The notes: a model not told the origin generated them from the letters alone. A stretch of 64,000 bases of DNA from Perlabentimonas gracilis (GCF_011174675.1 NZ_JAANIG010000001.1:1-64000); one strand, 5' to 3'. Positions 1-9,667 are shown, numbered from the stretch's first letter. Translations and numbers: made by a program.

Positions 1-66
1 GAGAAGAACTTATTTTCTGGATAGCTCGAATTTTTAGGCGTATTCAGTGGGGCTTATAGGTTTTTT

Positions 67-375
67 TTGCTTATTTTCGAAAAGTTTCGGATGCTAGTGC
101 CCGATTTTGAAATGTACGTTTATCGGAATGGAAACTTTTCGAAACGATCGCTGCCCAGCTGGATATCGGCAATAGAGGCTGGCCGTAATAGAAACCCTAA
201 TCCACCTTCCCAAAAGGCAGTGGCTAACTATCTAAACATTGATGTAACAGGCAATTCAGCCTCGGTGAAACTTGAGTTGATGCGTGGTGGTAAAAAACTA
301 TTCACAGACTACCTCCTGCTTTATCGAATTAATGGCGAGTGGAAAATTGTGAGCAAAGCATTTCATAGTCATTAG
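67..375 (+). CDS. NTF2/lumazine-binding-like small protein, N-terminus short or degraded
   Basis: The C-terminal half resembles the putative lumazine-binding/SnoaL-like (NTF2 fold) family, with the usual ending of a beta strand, 'LLLYRINGEWKIVSK', and a short tail. Family members are normally longer and begin with a helix that is missing here. The frame is open only back to a TAG at position 22, and its only starts are a TTG at 67 and an ATG at 91. It may therefore be a 5'-truncated or frameshifted remnant, or its upstream part may lie outside the window. A clear terminator follows. The family assignment is moderate and the function unknown. Confidence 0.45.
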   Translation: MLIFEKFRMLVPDFEMYVYRNGNFSKRSLPSWISAIEAGRNRNPNPPSQKAVANYLNIDVTGNSASVKLELMRGGKKLFTDYLLLYRINGEWKIVSKAFHSH

Positions 376-400
376 GCTTTAAGTGCCAGCAATAGTAATA

Positions 401-421
401 AGCCCTGCAAAGGGCTTTTTT
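401..421 (+). terminator. Rho-independent terminator
   Basis: Perfect 6-bp stem AGCCCT/AGGGCT with a GCAA loop, followed by a T run. It lies just after the stop codon of the small NTF2-like gene. Confidence 0.75.
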
Positions 422-558
422 GCTGATTTAATGACTTTTATCAGCAATTTATGCTGAACAACCTAAAATATTGATAGCGTATTCTGCAACCTTTTGTCTA
501 TACTTGGGTAAATTTACAGCGTAAACTTGTTATAATATTTATCCTATAGAACATTACT

Positions 559-3500
559 ATGAGCAGACATCTTAAAATAAGGGATTTAACCCTCCGCGAT
601 GGACAGCAATCGCTTTTTGCTACCCGAATGCAACAGGTTGAGGTTGATAAAGTGCTGCCGCTATTCAAGCAGGCCGGCTTTTATGCCATGGAGGTTTGGG
701 GTGGTGCTGTACCCGACTCTATTATGCGCTTTCTGGGTGAAAATCCTTGGAACAGGTTGGAGTCTATCAAGAAAGAGGTGGGTAACGCATCACTTCTAAC
801 TGCTCTGTCGCGAGGGCGTAACCTTTTTGGCTATAGCCCCTACCCCGAAAAGGTGATTGAGGGTTTTAATAGCAATGCCGTTAAGTCGGGTATAAGCATC
901 ATGCGTATTTTCGATTGCCTTAATGATACCGAGAATATAAAATCGACAATTAAGTACGTGAAGGAAGCAGGTGGAATGGCCGACTGTGCCGTTTGCTACA
1001 CCATCGACCCCAAGATGCCAGAGAAGGAGGATCTTCGATCTAAACTTATGATAAAGGATCTCCCCGAGAAAATTTTTGATGTCGATTACTTCGTATCCAA
1101 GGCCAAGGAGTTGGAGGCTATGGGCGCCGATATGATCACCATTAAGGATATGGCTGGCTTGGCTTCTCCGCTCGAGACTACCAAAATCATTTCGAGGCTT
1201 AAGGAAACCCTAACAATTCCTATCGATTTTCATACCCACTGTACTCCCGGCTATGGGTTAGCCTCAACCTTTATGGCTATTGTAAGCGGTGCCGATATTG
1301 TTGACACCAACCTTCTGTTTTTCTCCGGAGGAAGCGCAGGCCCTTCGTATGAACTAGTATATCTCTTCTGTAAAAAGTTGGGAATTACGGTTGATGGTAA
1401 CGTGGAGATAATTGCACAGCTAAACCGAATGCTTAAGGAGATAAGGGTAAACAGTTTGGCCGAGGTCGATAGCTACAAGCAAATTCCAATAGACTTTGAC
1501 ATTGCTAACGACACCTTGCCCGAATCCGTGGATACACTGTTTGCCGACGCCGTTCGCTTTGCCCAGGAGGGCAATGAGGAGAAACTTCTTGAGGTATGCC
1601 ACGCCATTGAGCATCACTTCAATTTCCCAGCACCCGACGAGAGGGTTAAGAATGCTGAGATCCCTGGGGGGATGTACACCAATATGCTATCGCAGCTAAA
1701 AACCCTAGGGCTCGACCATCTGCTAAACCGAGTACTCGAGGTGGTTCCTGTGGTACGCCTCGATGCGGGCTGTCCACCGCTGGTAACCCCATCGAGCCAA
1801 ATAGTAGGTGCCCAAGCGGTAAACTGTGTGCTCGATGAGAACGCAGGTAAACCATTTTACTCCAATATTTCCAATCAGTTCTTCAATCTGGTTAAGGGCG
1901 AGTATGGACAAACTCCAATAGCCATTGCTCCAGAGTTTCGTAAAAAGATTTGCGGGTTTAGAGAGGAGTCGCCCTACGATTTAAATAAGTATAAGTCGCC
2001 AGAAAACCCTGTTCTAAAAGAGTTTGGAAGTGTTAAGTTAGCTAAGGATGAGAAGGAGTATCTGCTGCTAGAGCTCTTCCCTGCGGTGGCAAAGGATTTT
2101 CTTTACAAGCAGCGACAGGCCGAGCATGAACTCCGCAGACAAAAGCGTAGGGCTGAAAAAGCCGAGGCTCGTAGTAAGATGAAGTTCAATGGTAAGCTGT
2201 TGATTCGCGACCTTACCTTACGCGATGGGCAGCAATCTATGCTGGCCACCCGTATGACAATCGATCAGGTGGAGCGAACTCTTCCGTTTTACAAAATGGC
2301 CGGATTCTTCGCCATGGAGGTATGGGGAGGTGCAGTTCCCGACAGCGTTATGCGCTATCTCAACGAGGATCCGTGGTATAGGCTTAGGGTAATAAAGGAT
2401 TCCATTGGAAGTTCCAGCAAGCTAACGGCCCTGTCGCGTGGACGGAACCTATTCGGTTACGATCCCTATCCCGAAACGGTGATAGAAGGGTTTAACCGCG
2501 TTTCGGTGAAGGGTGGCATAGACATTATGCGCATTTTCGATTGCCTTAACGACCTTACCAATATGGCGAGCACTATTCGGTACGTTAAGGAAAATGGTGG
2601 GATGGCCGATTGTGCCGTTTGCTACACCGTGAACCCCAAATTCACTGCTAAGCAGAAGGCTATTGCATTTATCAAGCGAAATAAATTGCCCACCGATGTT
2701 TTCAGCATCGATTACTTTGTGACCAAAGCAAAGGAGTTGGAAGCTATGGGCGCCGATATGATCACCATTAAAGATATGGCTGGACTAATTACACCCGACG
2801 AGTCGGGTGAACTAATCCGCAGGTTGAAGGCGGAAGTGAAGCTGCCCATCGATTTTCATACCCATTGCACTCCTGGTTACGGGTTGGCCTCAACGCTTAT
2901 GGCCATTGTGAATGGGGTTGATATTGTCGATACATCTATTCTAAACCTTGCCGGAGGGCCAGCAGCACCAGCATTTGAGATTGTGCAGCTGTTTGCCGAT
3001 AAGTTGGGTCTCGACACTGGGGTTAATCTCGATGCTGTGGTGAAAATTAATGAGGAGTTGAAAACCATACGCAAGGAACTCGTAGAGTTCGATTCGTACA
3101 AGCAGTTCCCCATCGATTTTGATATCACTGCCGATGATCTGCCAGCTGATGTTGAAAAGCTATTTGATGATGCCATCGTCTACGCCAAGGCAAACCGAAC
3201 CGACGAGCTGCTTGAAACCACTCTGGCAATTGAGGCTTGGTTTAACCTTGTGGCTCCCGATAGCCGTGTACGCGATGCCGAAATTCCCGGTGGTATGTAC
3301 ACCAATATGCTAGCTCAGCTTAGGCAGATGAAGATGGACGAGCTGCTACCCAAGGTGCTCGAAACAGTTCCGCTTGTCCGCATCGATGCAGGATGCCCAC
3401 CGTTGGTTACCCCAACTAGCCAAATTGTAGGTGCTCAAGCGGTGAATTGCGTAGTGTCGCAGAACAAGGGCGAGGATATGTACTCAAATCTTTCCACACA

Positions 3501-3891
3501 GTTTAAAAATCTTGTAAAGGGGCTTTACGGAAAAACGCCTATATCCATCGATCCTGAATTTAGGGAGAAGATTTGTGGGGTACAGAATGAACGCCCCTTT
3601 GACTCGAGCAGCTACAAACCACAGGATAATCCAGTAATCCTTGAGGATTTTGGAGGCATTAAGTTGGCGGCAACCGAAGAGGAGGAGCTGTTGTTGGAGC
3701 TGTTCCCCAACGTGGCGCGTAACTTCCTTACCAATCGTAAGGAGACTGAGGTGGCTGAGTTAAAGCGACAAATTGAATTCGAACTTAACGCACACTCGGA
3801 GGAGAAGCGTAAGGAGTTTCTCAACCTAAGCGACGAGGAGAAGGCTGCTCGAATTCTGGATGGGCTTATGCATAATAATCTCGATCTATAG
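559..3891 (+). CDS. Tandemly duplicated biotin-dependent carboxyltransferase (oxaloacetate decarboxylase alpha / transcarboxylase 5S-like)
   Basis: A 1110-residue protein made of two homologous carboxyltransferase units, residues about 1-540 and 541-1110. Each unit is about the size of a whole OadA or transcarboxylase 5S catalytic part. Both keep the TIM-barrel start 'RDLTLRDGQQS', the metal-binding HxH (H225/H227 and H767/H769 in 'DFHTHCTPGYG') and the lysine of 'TIKDMAG' (K196 and K738), which is carbamylated in the 5S structure. No biotin-lysine motif (AMKM) or biotinyl domain is visible at the end of either unit, so a separate biotin carrier is expected. The family moves CO2 between oxaloacetate or pyruvate and carboxybiotin. 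The neighbours give no partner subunits. Both units look catalytically competent, so this is a fusion rather than decay. The exact substrate is inferred. Confidence 0.85.
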   Translation: MSRHLKIRDLTLRDGQQSLFATRMQQVEVDKVLPLFKQAGFYAMEVWGGAVPDSIMRFLGENPWNRLESIKKEVGNASLLTALSRGRNLFGYSPYPEKVIEGFNSNAVKSGISIMRIFDCLNDTENIKSTIKYVKEAGGMADCAVCYTIDPKMPEKEDLRSKLMIKDLPEKIFDVDYFVSKAKELEAMGADMITIKDMAGLASPLETTKIISRLKETLTIPIDFHTHCTPGYGLASTFMAIVSGADIVDTNLLFFSGGSAGPSYELVYLFCKKLGITVDGNVEIIAQLNRMLKEIRVNSLAEVDSYKQIPIDFDIANDTLPESVDTLFADAVRFAQEGNEEKLLEVCHAIEHHFNFPAPDERVKNAEIPGGMYTNMLSQLKTLGLDHLLNRVLEVVPVVRLDAGCPPLVTPSSQIVGAQAVNCVLDENAGKPFYSNISNQFFNLVKGEYGQTPIAIAPEFRKKICGFREESPYDLNKYKSPENPVLKEFGSVKLAKDEKEYLLLELFPAVAKDFLYKQRQAEHELRRQKRRAEKAEARSKMKFNGKLLIRDLTLRDGQQSMLATRMTIDQVERTLPFYKMAGFFAMEVWGGAVPDSVMRYLNEDPWYRLRVIKDSIGSSSKLTALSRGRNLFGYDPYPETVIEGFNRVSVKGGIDIMRIFDCLNDLTNMASTIRYVKENGGMADCAVCYTVNPKFTAKQKAIAFIKRNKLPTDVFSIDYFVTKAKELEAMGADMITIKDMAGLITPDESGELIRRLKAEVKLPIDFHTHCTPGYGLASTLMAIVNGVDIVDTSILNLAGGPAAPAFEIVQLFADKLGLDTGVNLDAVVKINEELKTIRKELVEFDSYKQFPIDFDITADDLPADVEKLFDDAIVYAKANRTDELLETTLAIEAWFNLVAPDSRVRDAEIPGGMYTNMLAQLRQMKMDELLPKVLETVPLVRIDAGCPPLVTPTSQIVGAQAVNCVVSQNKGEDMYSNLSTQFKNLVKGLYGKTPISIDPEFREKICGVQNERPFDSSSYKPQDNPVILEDFGGIKLAATEEEELLLELFPNVARNFLTNRKETEVAELKRQIEFELNAHSEEKRKEFLNLSDEEKAARILDGLMHNNLDL

Positions 3892-3916
3892 TCTATAGTC
3901 TTAATAAATTTAGATA

Positions 3917-3948
3917 GACCCATCCATTTTAGGGTGGGTCTTTTTTTT
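3917..3948 (+). terminator. Rho-independent terminator
   Basis: Stem GACCCATCC / GGGTGGGTC with one G-U pair, followed by eight T residues. It ends the carboxyltransferase transcript. Confidence 0.85.
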
Positions 3949-4032
3949 ATTTCGGCTAAACATAAACCTTTTGATATCAGCCAAATCAAAAATAATAATG
4001 TAAATTTATTGCGCTAAAAAGAATATATTATT

Positions 4033-5217
4033 ATGAAAAAGGAAAATACAAAAAAAGGCTTCGGTCGTAGAGATTTTTTTAAGATGCTAACCGTGGGAGG
4101 TATAGGCGCAGCAATGCTCCCCACCGCATCGCGCTTAGGGTTTGCCAGCACTCCTAAATCATCGGAAAAACCTAAAACTAATGTTGATGAAGCTTTAGCC
4201 TATCCTAGAGTGGAAAGTTCAATGCCGGGAAAGTATCCTGCCAAGGTGGTAAAGGTTGTTGACGAAACTTCTTACACCGACAGAAAGGTAAATAAGGATG
4301 CTGCCTACAAGATGATAGCCGAAGGGATGGTTGCTCTTACAGGTGCAGCAACTCTCAGCGAGGCGTGGTTGCAATTTGTTCAACCCGGCGAACGAATAGG
4401 GTTAAAGCTTAATCCCATCGGCGGTACTCTGCTGTCCACTTCGCATGAGGTGGTTGAGTCCGTTATTGAGCAGTTAAAGGAAGCAGGTATTTCTTTCAAC
4501 GATATTATTATTTGGGACAGAAGGGAGTTTCAGCTGCATGAAGCTGGTTTTACCCCCGAAAGATACCCGGGCATTAAGATAGCAGGCACCGAGTGTAAAG
4601 ATGCTGAGGGCTCTTTCTACGATTCTGAAGGCAAGCTCTATAGCGAGTCCCGAATCGATAAGGATTGGTACTATTGGGCCGAGGCCGAGATGGAGTACGA
4701 TGCCTACACATTGCCATACATGGTGAACTCTGGCGAGTATTCCTACTTCACCAAAATACTTACCCAGGAGGTGGACAAGGTGATCAACATACCAATTCTT
4801 AAAAATGCCGGTGCCACGGTAACCCTATGCCTAAAGAATTTGGGCTTTGGGGTTATATCGAACACATCGCGGTTGCATAAGGACTTGTGGAACGAGACCA
4901 TTGCCCAGGTGTGTGCTTTCCCTCCCGTACGCGATAAGGTTGTGCTAAACATTGCCGATGGAATTCTTGGATGCTACCAGGGTGGCCCAGGAGCCAATCC
5001 TCAATTTATCCTGCCCTACCACACCATACTGCTTGGTACAGATGCAGTGGCGGTCGATAGGGTTGGCTACGATATCGTTATTGATAAGCGTATCGAAAAG
5101 GGAGTTCAGCAGCAGGATACCGAAGCTGGAAAAACTTTCATGCGGATGGCCAAAGGCTATGGGTTGGGTGAGAGTGAAATTGAAAAAATTGATTTACAAA
5201 CCTTAAACTTGACTTAG
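4033..5217 (+). CDS. DUF362 domain protein with Tat signal
   Basis: A 394-residue protein. The N-terminus carries a twin-arginine signal (R12-R13 in 'GRRDFFKMLTVGG') and a hydrophobic stretch ending near residue 38, so export in folded form through the Tat system is expected. The rest matches the DUF362 family, including 'NIPILKNAGATVTLCLKN' and the later 'AVDRVGYDIV'. Some DUF362 proteins carry ferredoxin clusters, but no CxxCxxC motif is present here. The next gene starts one base after the stop, so the two are almost certainly co-translated. No enzymatic role is known for this family form. An exported redox or cofactor-dependent protein is suggested only by the Tat signal. Confidence 0.8.
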   Translation: MKKENTKKGFGRRDFFKMLTVGGIGAAMLPTASRLGFASTPKSSEKPKTNVDEALAYPRVESSMPGKYPAKVVKVVDETSYTDRKVNKDAAYKMIAEGMVALTGAATLSEAWLQFVQPGERIGLKLNPIGGTLLSTSHEVVESVIEQLKEAGISFNDIIIWDRREFQLHEAGFTPERYPGIKIAGTECKDAEGSFYDSEGKLYSESRIDKDWYYWAEAEMEYDAYTLPYMVNSGEYSYFTKILTQEVDKVINIPILKNAGATVTLCLKNLGFGVISNTSRLHKDLWNETIAQVCAFPPVRDKVVLNIADGILGCYQGGPGANPQFILPYHTILLGTDAVAVDRVGYDIVIDKRIEKGVQQQDTEAGKTFMRMAKGYGLGESEIEKIDLQTLNLT

Positions 5218-5218
5218 C

Positions 5219-6058
5219 ATGTTAAGACCTTTTATGCTGTGTGCCTTTTTATCTTTTTTTCAGATGTTGACTTCTGCTCAGGATGCAGAAAAGTTAAGGT
5301 TAACCAGCAACGATCTTGAGGGAATGGAGGAGACGAGGTTCTCAGTATTCTCCGAAAATTCCTTGTGGGGCTATATCAATGGAGGGGCCGATATCTACCT
5401 TGAGTATGGATTTAAAGAGTTGGTAGCCCAAAACCTCGAGTGGCAGTCGGAGCCGTTTAAGGTTGAGGTATATATTATGGATAGCCCAATGGCAGCCTTT
5501 GGTATTTTTACCGTTTCACGCTTCTCATGCGAGGCAACGGGTAGGGTGAGTGAGTGGGACTGCGTAAACCCCTATCAGGTTCAAGTGGCGCACGGGAATA
5601 TCTACTTGTCAATTGTAGCTTATAGCGGCACGGAAAGAAGTATGCAGCTGGCAACTCAAATAGCCAAAATGTTGGTTGAGAAATCTTATGCTAAACCCAT
5701 AGCACTTCCAGAATTCTTGCTTACCAGTGATGTCAATTTTGTGCTACCCAGTGTTAAGTATATTACCGGACCACTAGCAATACAAAATGCGTATGCTACA
5801 TTGGAGTTGCCATTTCATGGGCATGAAGGCTACAAGCTGTGGTTAGCGCCATATTCTTATAATGGCAACAAGTACGATATGTTGGTGGCCTACTTTAAGA
5901 ACAATGCAGAGTGTGATGCCGTAAATCAACAAATTGTTAAGAACGATGGTTTTTATACCATTGTAAGTGGCGAAAAGCTTCTGATTGCGGTTGGTGAAGG
6001 TGTCGAAGAGGATAAAGGCCACATTAAGATGCTTAAGGAATTGCAAAGCAAGCTGTAA
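5219..6058 (+). CDS. DUF6599-like secreted protein
   Basis: A 279-residue protein with an N-terminal signal peptide ending near 'LTSAQDAE'. The mature part shows the DUF6599 signatures 'LWGYINGGADIYLEYGF' and 'VEVYIMDSPMAAFGIF'. Its ATG lies one base after the stop of the DUF362 gene, so the pair forms an operon that ends at the terminator just downstream. The arrangement suggests both act in the same extracytoplasmic process. What that process is cannot be told from sequence. Confidence 0.7.
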   Translation: MLRPFMLCAFLSFFQMLTSAQDAEKLRLTSNDLEGMEETRFSVFSENSLWGYINGGADIYLEYGFKELVAQNLEWQSEPFKVEVYIMDSPMAAFGIFTVSRFSCEATGRVSEWDCVNPYQVQVAHGNIYLSIVAYSGTERSMQLATQIAKMLVEKSYAKPIALPEFLLTSDVNFVLPSVKYITGPLAIQNAYATLELPFHGHEGYKLWLAPYSYNGNKYDMLVAYFKNNAECDAVNQQIVKNDGFYTIVSGEKLLIAVGEGVEEDKGHIKMLKELQSKL

Positions 6059-6060
6059 TA

Positions 6061-6090
6061 AAAAAGGAGGCCCAACCAAAGCCTCCTTTT
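6061..6090 (+). terminator. Rho-independent terminator
   Basis: Hairpin with arms AAAAGGAGGC and GCCTCCTTTT around a 9-base loop, directly after the DUF6599 stop codon. Confidence 0.8.
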
Positions 6091-6133
6091 CCCAAAAACA
6101 CGAAAAATGTTCAACCAAAAAATGAAAAAACTA

Positions 6134-6161
6134 TGCATTTTCGAAAGTAATTGAAAATGCA
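6134..6161. repeat. Perfect 9-bp inverted repeat
   Basis: TGCATTTTC and GAAAATGCA separated by 10 bases, in the gap before the propeller-SpoIIE gene. There is no T tract, so it is not an obvious terminator. It could be an operator or a small RNA hairpin. Nothing else is recognisable in the roughly 280-base gap. Confidence 0.4.
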
Positions 6162-6337
6162 AATTGCGTTTGCAAGTTACACCTTTTTTTATAATCAGCC
6201 ACTTTTTTAAGAAGTAAAAATCTTTTCTCAGTTTTGATTATGGGTAACTAGTGCATAGAATTGCTTATAACCTTTTTAGAGCACAACCGTATTATTACTA
6301 CATTACAGTATTCCGGAAAGTTTTCCTATTTTTATCT

Positions 6338-9300
6338 ATGGCTAAATTTTACGTAACGTTACTTGCCCTCCTACTTTTGAGTGTCCAATCGGCACTCACA
6401 ATTGATCTGGGCAGGCAGCCGTATAAAAATTTTACACATCGCGATTATTTGGGGCATCATCAGAACTGGGCTGTTGTTCAGGACAACCGCGGGTTTATTT
6501 ACGTGGCCAATAATAATGGTGTTCTAGAGTACGATGGAAACAGCTGGAGAGTTATCTCAATCAATGGCTTGGTTACAAGGTGTCTTGATGTTGACGCATT
6601 TGGTAGGATTTGGGTTGGCGCGCAGGACAATTTCGGATACCTTACCCCCGATTCATCTGGCACACTCACCTTTCATTCGCTCAAATATTTAGTTGAGGAA
6701 ACGTGCGCTTCGTTTGGTTTGGTAAGACAGGTATATGCTACTTCGCAAGGCGTGTTCTTTAGTACACATTCATGCATTATAAAAGTGGTAGGGAATGAGG
6801 TGTCGATATTTTTCCCTAACACATTATTCCACAGAACATACAGCGTTTTTGATCGAGTTTTCTCGGTGCAACCCGAGGTGGGGCTAACCATGGTTAGAGG
6901 CGACACTATGGAGCTTGTGCCTGCCGGGGAGCATTTTGCTAACTCTCGAATTTATGCCATGGTTCCCTACGATGAGAGAAATATTCTGGTTGCAACCCAA
7001 TCCGAGGGGATGTTTTTGTACGATGTAACCTATATCGACGATCCTCTGAAGCATGATGCATCAAACTTTCTAGTACCCTTCAAAACCACTAACGATAAGT
7101 TTTTTGTTGATAATTGGGTGTACTGGGGCGAGGCGCTGGACAATGGTCGATTTGCCTTTGCCACCTACAGGGGAGGTGCTGTAGTAATTGATGCAAAGGG
7201 AGAGATTATTCAGCGTATTGGGAAATCCGAAGGTATTCAAGATGAAACGGTGTGGCACTTGGCTGCCGACAATCAGGATAATATTTGGCTTGCGCTCAAT
7301 AATGGGGTTTCATTCACGGCAGTTAAATCCCCAATTACATCGTGGAACGAAAGTAATGCTCCACAGGGAGTGCTCCAGTCGTTAAAGAGGGTTGGCAACC
7401 AACTTTATGCAACCTCAAATGCAGGCGTTTTTATTTTTGATCAAGGTGCCTTTCGTCGGGTTCAAGGTGTTTTGGACCTATCATGGGATATTGTCCCTGT
7501 GGTTTCATCCGACGGCAGACAGTCCACTCTGGTTGCAACTGGTAGTGGTGTGTACTCTGTGCAAGGCGATAGAGCTCAGCTAATCGATAATGGTGAAATT
7601 CCAACTTTCGCCATATACCAATCGAAGCACAGTAAGGATATTCTTTATCTTGGCCTTTACGATGGCCTTGGGGTAGCAGAGTACAGGCGAGGCCGGTGGG
7701 TGTATATTGGTAAGTTTGATGGCGTTACAGGTAGGATATGGAGAGTTGAAGAGGACGTTAAGGGGGATGTTTGGTTTGTACATAGGTATGAGGGTGTTGT
7801 GAGGGGTAGGATTGATAACCCTTTAACCCTTAAATTCAATGATTTTGAACTCTACAATAACATTCCTTACAACCCACCTTTTGATGAGGATACGCGTTTA
7901 ATGAGTTTAGATGAAAAATTGTTGCTCTCTGCACCTACTGGTCTGTACAGTTTCGATGAGTTTGAAAACAACTTTAGACCCGATTCATTGCTCGGGGGCG
8001 AGTATGCCGCTGGAGGTAGAGGGGTTAAGCTATTCACCGCCGATAAGTTTGGATACATTTGGTTCGAGACGTACATTAATTCGCACGTGCGGAGTATTAC
8101 CCGGGCAAAGATATTGGATGATGGAACAGCAATAATTCTATCAGCAGAGCTCAACGAAATCCCTCAGATGTTATTCTCCTCTGTTGATACCGATGACGAT
8201 GGTATTACCTGGATAGCAGGTTCAGATGGATTATATCGATTCGACCCCTCAGCAAGCATGAGGGGCATTAGAGCACCACGAACATTCATTCGTAAAGTAA
8301 TTCTGGGCAATAATACTCTGTATGGCGGAGCATTTCCAAAGTTATGCCCCGATGGCTTTTATAGCTGTATCGATGATTTACAAAGTGAAGATCAGATACC
8401 CCATATACCCTTTGACTCAAATAGCATCGCGCTCCACTTTTCGTCACCAATGTTTGGGCAAGAGGGGAAGATGCAATACTCGCACATGCTCGAGGGGTTC
8501 GATTCCCACTGGTCACCATGGAGTTCCATCGACTATAAGGAGTATACAAATTTGCCTCACGGGCAATATACTTTCAAGGTTAAATCGATGAGTTTGTATG
8601 AGGTTGAGAGCCCTGTGGTGTTGTATTCATTTGTTATTGCTCGCCCTTGGTACAAGCATCCTCTGATGTACCTGTTATATATCCTTTTGGTGATTTTAAT
8701 CGTAGCCATTTCGGTGGGAATTAAAACCAAGATGCTAAAGCTGTCGAATCAACGACTACAGGCACTGGTAGACGAACGAACCCGAGAGATACTTCTGCAG
8801 CAGAAAGATATTGTTATGAAGAATGAGGAGCTAATACTTCAGAAGGAAGAGATTGAGTCGCAGCGAGACGAGCTTGATCACCGCAACAAGCAAACTAAAG
8901 CAAGCATAGAGTATGCACAAACAATTCAGCAAGCCATACTTCCAACATTAGATTTGTTAAGTTCTTATTTTCATTGCTTCGTATTGTTTAGGCCTAAGGA
9001 TGTTGTGTCGGGCGATTTTTATTGGTTCACTCAAGTGACCAATCCCGACGGTACACAAAAACAATTTGTTGCAGTTGTTGATTGTACTGGCCACGGAGTG
9101 CCTGGTGCTTTTATGAGTATGATTGGTAACAGGATGCTTAGCGAAATTGTGAATGAGCGAAGGATTTATAATCCTGCCACAATTCTGACCACCTTAAGCG
9201 ATATGCTCAATAAGGTTCTTAAGCAGAATGCGAATGATAGCTTTGATGGAATGGATGTGAGCCTTTGCTCCATTGAGCAAATAACCAAGGAACGTTACCT

Positions 9301-9667
9301 GGTTACTTTTGCAGGAGCCAATAGGCCGCTAGCCTACCATCGACAAGGGGCGGCTAGCATAAGTGTAATAAGGGGCAACAGGAAGTCAATTGGCGGTATA
9401 CTACCTAATATCGATGCCTCTTTTGAGAACCACCTAGTTGACTTGGTGGCCGGTGATACCCTTTTCCTTTTCACCGATGGGTTTAGCGATCAGAATAACA
9501 AGTTTGGCAAAAAGTTTACAACGCCCAAGTTGTACAGCTTACTAATGGCTTACATCAACGAGCCAATGAGTAGCATTGGCGTTGCCTTGGAGTCTGCGCT
9601 TGACGCGCACCGTGGCTCAGTTTCGCAACGTGATGATATTACCGTGGTAGGGTTACGCTTAAAGTAA
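6338..9667 (+). CDS. Two-component-style propeller sensor with SpoIIE phosphatase output
   Basis: The frame is open from a GTG at 6251, but the ATG at 6338 is preferred because it begins directly with a signal peptide (MAKFYVTLLALLLLSVQ). The resulting protein is about 1109 residues. Order of parts: signal peptide, beta-propeller repeats of the two-component regulator type, a Y_Y_Y-like domain just before the membrane ('FDSHWSPWSSIDYKEYTNLP'), one transmembrane helix ('LMYLLYILLVILIVAISVGI'), a Glu/Gln-rich coiled coil, and a PP2C-like SpoIIE serine phosphatase. The phosphatase motifs are 'DVVSGDFYW', 'DCTGHGVPGAFMSM' and 'LFTDGFSDQ'. Signal sensed in the periplasm would be passed to dephosphorylation of a cytoplasmic partner, in other systems an anti-anti-sigma factor. 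No such partner is encoded nearby. Confidence 0.88.
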   Translation: MAKFYVTLLALLLLSVQSALTIDLGRQPYKNFTHRDYLGHHQNWAVVQDNRGFIYVANNNGVLEYDGNSWRVISINGLVTRCLDVDAFGRIWVGAQDNFGYLTPDSSGTLTFHSLKYLVEETCASFGLVRQVYATSQGVFFSTHSCIIKVVGNEVSIFFPNTLFHRTYSVFDRVFSVQPEVGLTMVRGDTMELVPAGEHFANSRIYAMVPYDERNILVATQSEGMFLYDVTYIDDPLKHDASNFLVPFKTTNDKFFVDNWVYWGEALDNGRFAFATYRGGAVVIDAKGEIIQRIGKSEGIQDETVWHLAADNQDNIWLALNNGVSFTAVKSPITSWNESNAPQGVLQSLKRVGNQLYATSNAGVFIFDQGAFRRVQGVLDLSWDIVPVVSSDGRQSTLVATGSGVYSVQGDRAQLIDNGEIPTFAIYQSKHSKDILYLGLYDGLGVAEYRRGRWVYIGKFDGVTGRIWRVEEDVKGDVWFVHRYEGVVRGRIDNPLTLKFNDFELYNNIPYNPPFDEDTRLMSLDEKLLLSAPTGLYSFDEFENNFRPDSLLGGEYAAGGRGVKLFTADKFGYIWFETYINSHVRSITRAKILDDGTAIILSAELNEIPQMLFSSVDTDDDGITWIAGSDGLYRFDPSASMRGIRAPRTFIRKVILGNNTLYGGAFPKLCPDGFYSCIDDLQSEDQIPHIPFDSNSIALHFSSPMFGQEGKMQYSHMLEGFDSHWSPWSSIDYKEYTNLPHGQYTFKVKSMSLYEVESPVVLYSFVIARPWYKHPLMYLLYILLVILIVAISVGIKTKMLKLSNQRLQALVDERTREILLQQKDIVMKNEELILQKEEIESQRDELDHRNKQTKASIEYAQTIQQAILPTLDLLSSYFHCFVLFRPKDVVSGDFYWFTQVTNPDGTQKQFVAVVDCTGHGVPGAFMSMIGNRMLSEIVNERRIYNPATILTTLSDMLNKVLKQNANDSFDGMDVSLCSIEQITKERYLVTFAGANRPLAYHRQGAASISVIRGNRKSIGGILPNIDASFENHLVDLVAGDTLFLFTDGFSDQNNKFGKKFTTPKLYSLLMAYINEPMSSIGVALESALDAHRGSVSQRDDITVVGLRLK

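Noticed and set aside
559-3891. Biotinyl carrier domain in the carboxyltransferase
   Set aside because: No AMKM or similar biotinylation motif is present. The repeated Met-Lys pairs belong to the TIM-barrel parts.
6251-6337. N-terminal extension of the propeller-SpoIIE protein from a GTG
   Set aside because: The ATG at 6338 gives a standard signal peptide at the very start. The upstream part is Tyr/Phe rich and not typical.
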